Assembly: GCF_002811765.1 (NCBI RefSeq)
Contig: NZ_NPDR01000001.1
Span: 558,001 to 622,000 of the forward strand
DNA length: 64,000 nucleotides
Source of the DNA: Leptospira saintgironsiae
Lineage (GTDB): Bacteria > Spirochaetota > Leptospiria > Leptospirales > Leptospiraceae
Reading direction: 5' to 3'
Shown: one piece after another, positions 27,716 through 34,916 of the stretch
Position numbering within the stretch: position 1 is the stretch's first letter
How the letters are laid out: every line of letters starts with the position of its first letter
Translations under genes and position numbers: made by a program
The notes under the pieces: generated by a model
The model's input: only the letters and a program-made list of their open reading frames with translations
What the model was told of the DNA's origin: nothing
Databases searched by the model: none

Positions 27716-29638
27716 TTGCAGTTTATGGAAGAAAGACTAGGTCAGGAAGGAATCAAATTGGATCAAAACCAAGATTTGTACCGGATCTTGATCGAAACAA
27801 GCCGAGAACTGATCTGCTTACATGACCCAGAAGGGATTTATCTTTATGTAAATCCTATCATCGAGACTCTTACTGGTTTTAAACCGGAAGAGATGTTAGG
27901 GCGTAATCCTTACGATTTTATTCATCCCGATGACAGAGAGCGTATCCTAAGAGATTCTCATAATCCTGCAAAAGAGGGAAGACCTACAGTCGCTTCCCAA
28001 TATCGTTTTTTAAAAAAGAATGGTGACTACATTTGGTTCGAAACCTTAACTCAGCCATTACGAAATAAAGAAGGCAAAGTTACTCACTTAAATACTACTT
28101 CCAGAGATGTTACTGACCAAGTGCAACTAACGGAGAGTTTGCAGCAGGAAAAAAAATTCTCCTCCATCATGTCGGAACTTGCAAAGGTAGGGGCTTGGGA
28201 ATCAAATATTGAAACAGGCCATTTGTATTGGTCTTCTGAAATTTATAAGATCTTGGAAAGAGATCCTTCTCTAGGAATTGATAGGGAAACTGTTTATCGA
28301 AAATATTCTTATGCAGAAGATATGGAAAAGTTAAGAGAGAATAACTTACGAGTCTACCAAAAAGGTGAGACTTATTCTGTAGAACATAGGATGGTAACAG
28401 AAACTGGAAGAGTAATTTGGGTTCGTACCCAAGGTAAGCCTGCATATTCTGAAGGAAGAATCGTAGGTGTATACGGTGCGATGCAAGACATCACTCTTTC
28501 TAAATTGGTAGAAGAAGAGATCCGCTTAAGTGAAAAAAAATTCTCGGAAGCATTTCATAGTTCCGGTAATGGGATCATTCTATTAGATAAGAACGGACAC
28601 TTTTTAGAACTCAATCAATCCTTCGCTAAGATGATAGGATACGAACCTGACGAACTTCTTTTCAAATCTTTCCAAGATATTACTTATCCTGAGGACTTAA
28701 ACGTAGGTGCAGAAGCATTTCGTAAAATTATCGATGGAGAAAGAAACGGCGCTCAATTCGCAAAAAGATACATCCACAGAAAAGGACATATAGTTTGGGT
28801 ATTTATTACTGGAGTTGCAGTTCGAAAAGATTCTGGAGAACTGATGTTCATCGTTGCTCAGATCCAGGATATCTCTCGTAAACGGATCTTAGAAAATATC
28901 CTAAGGGAAAAAAATGCAAGGCTTAGATCAGTAGGCACTCATTTAAAAGAAAGGATCTCCCAACTAGAAGAATTTAACCAGATTGTGTCCCATAATATGA
29001 GATCTCCGATCGGTAACATCTCCACGCTAGTAAAGTTTTTAGAAGAAGCGGAAACGGAAGAAGAGAGAGTCGAATACATGGACTATCTCAAGACAACCTC
29101 TGACCAATTACTTACAACATTAAACGAAATCGTAGAAGTTATTAAAATAAGACAAAGTCCAAAGGTTGTTTCAGAAGAAATCTTATTCGAGTCGGTATTT
29201 TCTAGAGTAAAGGCCATGTTTTTAGGCCAAATATTGGAATGTGATGCAGAAATCATTGCGGATTTTTCCGAATCTCCTTCAATTGTCTACCCTCCGGTAT
29301 ATTTGGAGAGTATATTCTTAAACCTACTTTCTAATTCTTTGAAATATAGATGTGAATCCCCTCATCCGGTGATCCGATTTAGGACCTATTGGTCTCACGG
29401 AAATCACGTTTTGGAAGTGCAGGATAACGGTTTAGGAATTGACTTAAATAAACATGGGGATCAAATTTTTAAATTACACAAAAGATTTCACCGAAACACG
29501 GACGGAAGAGGTTTGGGTCTGTTTATGACCAAAAACCAAATCGAATCCTTGGGTGGAGAAATCCATGTGGAAAGTACTCCCGGACAGGGCACGAAATTTA
29601 TAATTCATCTTTCTAAAGCAAATGAATTCGCTATCTAA
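27716..29638 (+). CDS. Multi-PAS sensor histidine kinase
   Basis: A 640-residue soluble kinase with three PAS domains (about residues 20-135, 150-270 and 285-395, each with the LTG/WHPDD-type S-box core), a coiled linker and a HisKA/HATPase core. The phosphoacceptor is His426 in VSHNMRSPIGN; ATP-binding boxes are NLLSNSLKYR, DNGLGID and GRGLGLFMTKNQIESLGGE. The start is given as TTG at 27716; ATG at 27725 is a close alternative. It overlaps the response regulator gene by 17 bases, so they form a two-component pair. PAS signals are not deducible. Confidence 0.88.
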   Translation: MQFMEERLGQEGIKLDQNQDLYRILIETSRELICLHDPEGIYLYVNPIIETLTGFKPEEMLGRNPYDFIHPDDRERILRDSHNPAKEGRPTVASQYRFLKKNGDYIWFETLTQPLRNKEGKVTHLNTTSRDVTDQVQLTESLQQEKKFSSIMSELAKVGAWESNIETGHLYWSSEIYKILERDPSLGIDRETVYRKYSYAEDMEKLRENNLRVYQKGETYSVEHRMVTETGRVIWVRTQGKPAYSEGRIVGVYGAMQDITLSKLVEEEIRLSEKKFSEAFHSSGNGIILLDKNGHFLELNQSFAKMIGYEPDELLFKSFQDITYPEDLNVGAEAFRKIIDGERNGAQFAKRYIHRKGHIVWVFITGVAVRKDSGELMFIVAQIQDISRKRILENILREKNARLRSVGTHLKERISQLEEFNQIVSHNMRSPIGNISTLVKFLEEAETEEERVEYMDYLKTTSDQLLTTLNEIVEVIKIRQSPKVVSEEILFESVFSRVKAMFLGQILECDAEIIADFSESPSIVYPPVYLESIFLNLLSNSLKYRCESPHPVIRFRTYWSHGNHVLEVQDNGLGIDLNKHGDQIFKLHKRFHRNTDGRGLGLFMTKNQIESLGGEIHVESTPGQGTKFIIHLSKANEFAI

Positions 29639-30032
29639 AAAACAAAAACTTTTACTCGTAGATGATGATGCGATCTTTGTTGAGATCGCTAAAAGAACCA
29701 TCGAAAAGACCGGCGCTGTCGAAAGTTTAAAAGTATTTCCGGATGGAGAAGGTGCTATTAGCTTTTTGAAAGAACACCAGAGCGAGCCTGATATCATTCC
29801 TGATTTTATCTTTTTGGATATCAACATGCCGTTTATGGATGGCTGGCAATTTTTAGATGAGTATGCAAACTTTGTGAATTCGCTTAGCAAAAAGCCTGAA
29901 ATTTACATGGTTAGCTCTTCTGTAGATGATTCTGATCTAAGAAGAGCCAAAGAAATTCCATTAGTAAAAGATTATATAACTAAGCCTGTGTCCCTGGATT
30001 CGTTTAAAAGAATACTATCTAATCAACCTTAA
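29622..30032 (+). CDS. Stand-alone response regulator receiver domain
   Basis: A 136-residue CheY-like receiver. The acidic pocket is LLVDDD near residues 12-16, the phosphoacceptor Asp66 lies in FLDINMPFMDGW, and the conserved Lys is in DYITKPVS. There is no output domain, so it acts by protein-protein contact. It overlaps the kinase gene, its likely cognate. Confidence 0.9.
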   Translation: MNSLSKKQKLLLVDDDAIFVEIAKRTIEKTGAVESLKVFPDGEGAISFLKEHQSEPDIIPDFIFLDINMPFMDGWQFLDEYANFVNSLSKKPEIYMVSSSVDDSDLRRAKEIPLVKDYITKPVSLDSFKRILSNQP

Positions 30033-31499
30033 TTATTCTCCGCCACCTAAGGAAAATGCTCTTTTTCCTTGGAACTTATATAAATTATCCGTTTGGATAC
30101 TGTCTAATCCAGCTTCTGAAATTCTAAGTAATAATTTTGCGATCTGTTCTGGTTGTATTTTTATAAAACCATCCCCTGATTCGCTATCTGGAGTTTCCGG
30201 ATTTACGAATCTACATCTCCAATGATCTGTTAAAAAAGTTTCAGGAGCACCATTAGGATAAACTTTTACTCCTCTGTTGGTGATCATTCTGAGTTTTAAA
30301 TCTCCAGAGACTGCACTTAGTTTTTTAGCGAGGTCCTCAGAAGTTCCAGGCTCCCAATCTAAAAATACATCCACGCCCACTAATTCTTTTTGAAGAGCTT
30401 TTCTTTTGTACTCTGGAATATGGATCGCCTTTGCTTTTCCGAAAGAGATTGGTTTGAATTTTTCTGGAAGATGACCAAGGTTTCCAATAACTGCTTCTCC
30501 GAATTCTTTAGTACCAACTTTGATACGACTTACTCCTGCTTTGTAAATATCTCCAGTATGAATTCCTTCTTCGATAGTGAGTAACCAAGCGTTTTGTATT
30601 TTAGCTGCGATATCAGGCTGTCCTAAGTGAACAAGCATCATCACTGCTGCATTAATAAGTCCACTTGGGTTTGCGATATTTTTTCCTGCGATGTCAGGAG
30701 CAGAACCGTGGATTGCTTCGAACATGGAGACAACTTCTCCAATATTTGCGGATCCTGCCATTCCAACTGATCCAGCTACTTGAGCGACTATATCAGATAT
30801 GATATCTCCATATAAGTTTAATGTCACAACAACATCATAAACCTGAGGTCTTTCCGCTAAATGGGCCGCACCAATATCTATGATCTCACTTGCTGCTTCT
30901 AAATCAGGATATTCTTTTGCAATTTCTTTGAATATATCATGGAACAATCCATCGGACTGTTTCATGATATTGTCTTTTACCATTGCAGTTACTTTTTTTC
31001 TGCCATAAGCTTTAGCGTATTCAAAAGCATAACGTATGATCTTTTCTGATCCAGGTCTCGAGATCAGTTTTAAACATTGGACAGTGTCCGAAGTTTGTTT
31101 GTGTTCTATTCCAGTATAAAGATCTTCTTCATTTTCTCTTACGATGACTACATCTAATTTAGGATGTTTTGTATCTACATAAGGATAAAGTGAAATACAG
31201 GGTCTAACGTTAGCAAAAAGTCCTAAGGTGGTCCGAACGGTTACATTCAAACTTTTGTAGCCGCCTCCTTGAGGAGTAGTAATTGGAGCTTTAAAAAATA
31301 CTTTTGTGTCGCGGAGAATGTCCCAAGACGCAGGTTCAATTCCTGCGCTATGGCCTTTTTTATAGACTTGTTCTCCGATATCTATAAAGACCGGTTCGAT
31401 GCTCGCACCCGCCGCTTCTAAGACTTTAAGAGTGGCGTCCATAATTTCCGGACCGATCCCATCTCCCTTAGCAACAGCGATTTTTTTCTTCGAGCTCAT
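30033..31499 (-). CDS. icd: NADP-dependent isocitrate dehydrogenase
   Basis: A 488-residue decarboxylating dehydrogenase that turns isocitrate into 2-oxoglutarate. It begins with VAKGDGIGPEIM, has the substrate-binding RENEEDLYTG and NLYGDIISD with metal aspartates, and GSAPDIAGKNIANPSG in the nucleotide site. The length and extra C-terminal part fit the longer alpha-type ICDH family. The ATG is preceded by GGAGG (31505-31509), and a perfect palindrome lies just upstream in the leader. It ends one base from the response regulator gene, which is convergent. Confidence 0.9.
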   Translation of the reverse strand: MSSKKKIAVAKGDGIGPEIMDATLKVLEAAGASIEPVFIDIGEQVYKKGHSAGIEPASWDILRDTKVFFKAPITTPQGGGYKSLNVTVRTTLGLFANVRPCISLYPYVDTKHPKLDVVIVRENEEDLYTGIEHKQTSDTVQCLKLISRPGSEKIIRYAFEYAKAYGRKKVTAMVKDNIMKQSDGLFHDIFKEIAKEYPDLEAASEIIDIGAAHLAERPQVYDVVVTLNLYGDIISDIVAQVAGSVGMAGSANIGEVVSMFEAIHGSAPDIAGKNIANPSGLINAAVMMLVHLGQPDIAAKIQNAWLLTIEEGIHTGDIYKAGVSRIKVGTKEFGEAVIGNLGHLPEKFKPISFGKAKAIHIPEYKRKALQKELVGVDVFLDWEPGTSEDLAKKLSAVSGDLKLRMITNRGVKVYPNGAPETFLTDHWRCRFVNPETPDSESGDGFIKIQPEQIAKLLLRISEAGLDSIQTDNLYKFQGKRAFSLGGGE

Positions 31500-31512
31500 A
31501 CTGACCCTCCGA

Positions 31513-31528
31513 TGTAGGAGTTCCTACA
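31513..31528. repeat. Perfect 16-bp palindrome in the icd leader
   Basis: TGTAGGAGTTCCTACA is fully self-complementary and sits about 4 bases upstream of the icd Shine-Dalgarno. It can form a stem in mRNA or bind a dimeric repressor. I saw only this one full copy in the window. Confidence 0.5.
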
Positions 31529-31591
31529 AAATGTTTTTGAGATAATTTACAGTCTTATTTCAATCGATGAGCTACCCTGCGTCAATCTGGA

Positions 31592-32788
31592 TTAGGCCCA
31601 AGGATAGAATTCCAACAAATCTCCCTCATGCAGATTTTCCGTTTCGGAAAATTGGACTCCTAGTCCGTCCGAAAAAATTCCAGCTCGAATATCTCCGCTT
31701 CCGTTAAACTTCTTTTCAGATAAAAAGGTTTGGACTTTGGTCTCATAAGAAACCGGGAAGAACTCGGTCAGTTTGTTTTTCTTTTTTCTTTCTCCAGCAA
31801 AAGGCAGATAGATAGGTTTCTCTAAAGAAAGTCCTAAAAATTTTCGTATATATGCTTCTACAAAAATCCGGAAACAAACCTGGACACTGAACGGATTCCC
31901 AGGTAGACCAAAGACTGCCTGCTCATTCTTCTTACCAAACCATATTGGTTTTCCAGGTTTGATCTTTACTTTATGAAAAACTTCCTTCACTCCGGAAGTT
32001 TCTAGAATTTTCGGGACTAGGTCTAGGTTTCCCATGGAAACTCCACCTGAGAGAATGAGAAGATCAGAATCTAAACCTTCTTTTACTGCTTTTTCTAAAA
32101 GGATTGGATCGTCCCCCACACGAGTAACAGACAACGGAGTTATACCATATTTTTGTAATAAAGATCTGATAGAATATGAATTAGAATCTCTGATCTGCCA
32201 AGGTTTTGGAATTTCTCCAGGGCCTACGATTTCGTTTCCAGTAGAGATTACTCTCACTCTAGGAAGTTTAGAAGTTTGAATGGAATATTTTCCTAAAGAA
32301 GAAAGTAAAGAAAGAACAGGAGCACTGATCAATATTCCTTCGTTTAAGATTTCTTGATCTATTTTTAGGTCTTCTCCTTTGATTGCTATATTGGAGAAGG
32401 AGCTGGATTTTTCAGTTTTAAAGCGGACCTGCTTCTTTCCATTAGAAATTCCTAAATCTTCGGAATCTTCTATCTTAATAACTAGATCGAAACCTTCTGG
32501 AACAGGGGCGCCTGTCATTATGCGGATGGCTTCTTCTCCGCTTTCTAATTGGAAAGATTCTCCAGCATGTAATTCTCTTGTATAAGAATAAATTCGATCT
32601 TCTGAAAAACCTTCTGACTTTAAAGCAAATCCATCCATGGTTGCTCTATGAAAAGGAGGATAATCTCTATCCGCGTAGATCTTTTCTCTTAATACTTTAC
32701 CAAGAGAATTTTCCAAGTTTGTATTTTCAGGAGAAGATTCACTAGCAGAAGATTCTACGAGTCTGAGTGCCTCTTGGACGGAGATCAA
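31592..32788 (-). CDS. moeA: Molybdopterin molybdotransferase MoeA
   Basis: A 398-residue enzyme that inserts molybdate into the pterin cofactor. Signature segments are MDGFALKS, ITGAPVP-type text near residue 90 (RIMTGAPVPEG), STGNEIVGPGE, LSGGVSMG and VFGLPGNPFSVQVCF. The gene overlaps the moaC-moaB fusion by 4 bases. It supplies cofactor for the nitrate reductase encoded in the divergent arm, so the whole minus-strand run appears dedicated to nitrate assimilation. Confidence 0.95.
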   Translation of the reverse strand: MISVQEALRLVESSASESSPENTNLENSLGKVLREKIYADRDYPPFHRATMDGFALKSEGFSEDRIYSYTRELHAGESFQLESGEEAIRIMTGAPVPEGFDLVIKIEDSEDLGISNGKKQVRFKTEKSSSFSNIAIKGEDLKIDQEILNEGILISAPVLSLLSSLGKYSIQTSKLPRVRVISTGNEIVGPGEIPKPWQIRDSNSYSIRSLLQKYGITPLSVTRVGDDPILLEKAVKEGLDSDLLILSGGVSMGNLDLVPKILETSGVKEVFHKVKIKPGKPIWFGKKNEQAVFGLPGNPFSVQVCFRIFVEAYIRKFLGLSLEKPIYLPFAGERKKKNKLTEFFPVSYETKVQTFLSEKKFNGSGDIRAGIFSDGLGVQFSETENLHEGDLLEFYPWA

Positions 32789-33699
32789 TGTCCTTCTCCT
32801 CTCATCATTTTTTTTGCATGGAATACTGCGGGAAGAATTGCTTGTAAACTTTCAGTAGCACCATTCGTACTTCCCGGAACGGACACTATTAGTGTTTTGC
32901 CAATTCTGCCTGCGATGGATCTAGATAACATTGCAAATGGAGTTCTGTCTTGTCCGAAAGATCTCATTGCTTCTGCAATTCCAGGAATTTCCTGCTCTAA
33001 AATTTCTTTTATTGCTTCAGGAGTATTATCTCTGGGCCCAAGTCCCGTTCCACCAGTGGTAACGATAAGATCTAAGCCTAGTTTAGACCATTCTAATATT
33101 GTATTTCGTATTTGTTCAGGCTCATCAGGAAGAATTTCTGATTTAACAGTTTCTACATCATGTTCCTTTAATAGATTTAAAATAGCTTTTCCGGAACCAT
33201 CTTCTCTTTTTCCTTGGAAAGTGGAATCAGAACAAACCAGAATGCCAGCTTTGGAGCCTGCTGCAAATTTTGTGATCTGTGAATCCGTTTTTCCACCCTT
33301 CTTTTCTAAAAGGCGAATAGAAGAAATTTCTAATTCTTTATCTATAGGTTTTAGTAAATCATAAATCACTAATGAAGCTACGCTTACACCTGTCAGAGCT
33401 TCCATCTCTATGCCCGTTTTTCCGATGGATTTGGCAGTGGTTAAAATGCGGACAGCGTTTTTGTCGGAAATAACTTCGAATTCAATTTGGAAAGAATCTA
33501 TGGAAACAGGATGACAATGAGGTATTAGTTCAGAAGTCTTTTTAGAACCAAGAAGTGCGGCTGCCTTTGCCACTCCGAAAAGATCTCCCTTGGGAAGAGT
33601 ATTTTCTTTGATCCTAATTATGGTTTCCGGTTTGCAGAATACAAAACCTTCTGCTTGGGCAGTTCTAAGAGTTGTCTTCTTTCCGGTAATATCGTTCAT
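32785..33699 (-). CDS. moaCB: Bifunctional MoaC-MoaB molybdenum cofactor protein
   Basis: A 304-residue fusion. Residues 1-150 are MoaC (cyclic pyranopterin monophosphate synthase; motifs KGDLFGVAKAAALLGSKKTSELIPHCHP and GIEMEALTGVSVASL). Residues 155-304 are MoaB/MogA (adenylyltransferase-type; TTGGTGLGPRDNTPEA and VPGST). The two act at consecutive stages of molybdenum cofactor synthesis. It overlaps moeA by 4 bases. An AGAGG ribosome-binding site is partly covered by a predicted hairpin in the cobA-moaC gap. Confidence 0.92.
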   Translation of the reverse strand: MNDITGKKTTLRTAQAEGFVFCKPETIIRIKENTLPKGDLFGVAKAAALLGSKKTSELIPHCHPVSIDSFQIEFEVISDKNAVRILTTAKSIGKTGIEMEALTGVSVASLVIYDLLKPIDKELEISSIRLLEKKGGKTDSQITKFAAGSKAGILVCSDSTFQGKREDGSGKAILNLLKEHDVETVKSEILPDEPEQIRNTILEWSKLGLDLIVTTGGTGLGPRDNTPEAIKEILEQEIPGIAEAMRSFGQDRTPFAMLSRSIAGRIGKTLIVSVPGSTNGATESLQAILPAVFHAKKMMRGEGH

Positions 33700-33706
33700 G
33701 CTTCCT

Positions 33707-33768
33707 CTTAGCGGGAATCCGCAGGAATCAATATAATTCCGCTAAGGAAAACTGCGAGTAGTTTTCCT
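33707..33768 (-). promoter_or_regulatory. Two competing hairpins in the cobA-moaC intercistronic gap
   Basis: Hairpin A has arms AGGAAAACT (33745-33753) and AGTTTTCCT (33760-33768), overlapping the cobA stop. Hairpin B has arms CTTAGCGG(G)AAT (33707-33718) and ATTCCGCTAAG (33736-33746). They share 33745-33746, so their ends compete, and B abuts the moaCB ribosome-binding site. This may tune moaCB expression relative to nir genes. Function inferred. Confidence 0.45.
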
Positions 33769-34537
33769 AACAGTAGGAGATCTTACCTTCTTCTTTTAAC
33801 CGTTGCAGCTCGGTGTAGAAATTTACGATTTCCCCGAAGATCAACAACGCGGGAGTCTTGATCTGGAATTCTTCTGCCTTTTCCAAACAGGTATCTATAT
33901 TCGCTAAGATCAATCTTTGGTTGGGAAGAGTGGCATTTTCTATGAACGCCATAGGAGTGGAGCCAGAGTTTCCGGATTCTAATAAATTCTCCCGAATACT
34001 TTCCAAACTATTCAGCCCCATATAAACCAAAACGGTTTTACCTTCCAAGTTTAGGTCTTCGAAACTTTCTGGATTTTTACCGGTCTTTTTATGTCCGGAT
34101 AAAAAAAGTATCTCTCTCGCGTATTCTCTATGAGTGAGTGGAATTCCTAAACTGGAGGCTGCTCCGGAAGCAGTTGTGACTCCAGCTAAAATTTCACATT
34201 CAATTCCTAAAGAAGCGAGATGTTCTATTTCTTCTCCAGCTCTTCCGTAAATAGAAGGATCGCCACCTTTCAAACGAACTATATTAGAATATTGTTTAGC
34301 ATATTCTCCTAATTTTTGATTAATCTCTGTTTGAAGGCAGCTATGTTGTCCGATCCTTTTTCCTACGTATTCCAAGACTGCAGACTTTTTACAGTATTTT
34401 AAAACTCCTGCAGAAACAAGATCATCGTATAGAACTACATCTGCTTTTCTTAATAGTTTTACTGCTCGAACAGTGAGAAGGTCCGGATTTCCTGGACCAG
34501 CACCTACTAGATATACTTTTCCTGCGGCAGAATTCAT
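33767..34537 (-). CDS. cobA: Uroporphyrinogen-III C-methyltransferase
   Basis: A 256-residue SAM-dependent enzyme that dimethylates uroporphyrinogen III to precorrin-2, the precursor of siroheme (and of cobalamin). Signatures: VYLVGAGPGNPDLLTVRA at the N-terminus, VRLKGGDPSIYGRAGEE and GVTTASGAASSLGIPLTHR. It lacks the fused dehydrogenase/chelatase part of CysG. It lies directly after nirD, so its role here is probably siroheme for nitrite reductase, although it also feeds B12 synthesis. Confidence 0.94.
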   Translation of the reverse strand: MNSAAGKVYLVGAGPGNPDLLTVRAVKLLRKADVVLYDDLVSAGVLKYCKKSAVLEYVGKRIGQHSCLQTEINQKLGEYAKQYSNIVRLKGGDPSIYGRAGEEIEHLASLGIECEILAGVTTASGAASSLGIPLTHREYAREILFLSGHKKTGKNPESFEDLNLEGKTVLVYMGLNSLESIRENLLESGNSGSTPMAFIENATLPNQRLILANIDTCLEKAEEFQIKTPALLIFGEIVNFYTELQRLKEEGKISYC

Positions 34538-34541
34538 GATC

Positions 34542-34907
34542 TCAACCCTGAGTTCCTGGACTTTCGATCCCGATATAAACTGTCCCGTCCTCGATATGAA
34601 CAGGAAATGTTTTTATAGAATATTCTTCTCCGCTGATACAAGCACCGGTTCTAAGAGAGAAAGATTTTTTATGCATTGGGCATGCAACCTTAGGTTCTCC
34701 TTGAGAATCACCAATCATTCCTCTTGCTAAAACCATGTCTCCTGTATGAGGACATTTGTTCTCGCATGCAAACCATTCGTTTCTAGAACTGAAATGAAAG
34801 ATCGCGATTTGTTCTCCGTAAACTTTAGCGCAGACTCCTCCGTCTTCCGGAAATTCACTAACTGTACTAACGGGTATCCAAACAGGTTCTTTTGTAGTTG
34901 TATTCAT
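34542..34907 (-). CDS. nirD: Nitrite reductase small subunit NirD (Rieske type)
   Basis: A 121-residue Rieske-fold subunit. Both cluster-binding pairs are intact: CPH (in NKCPHTGD) and CPMH (in VACPMHKKSF). The small subunit partners NirB in reducing nitrite to ammonium. It sits 9 bases after nirB and 4 bases before cobA. Confidence 0.93.
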   Translation of the reverse strand: MNTTTKEPVWIPVSTVSEFPEDGGVCAKVYGEQIAIFHFSSRNEWFACENKCPHTGDMVLARGMIGDSQGEPKVACPMHKKSFSLRTGACISGEEYSIKTFPVHIEDGTVYIGIESPGTQG

Positions 34908-34916
34908 TTTTATCTC

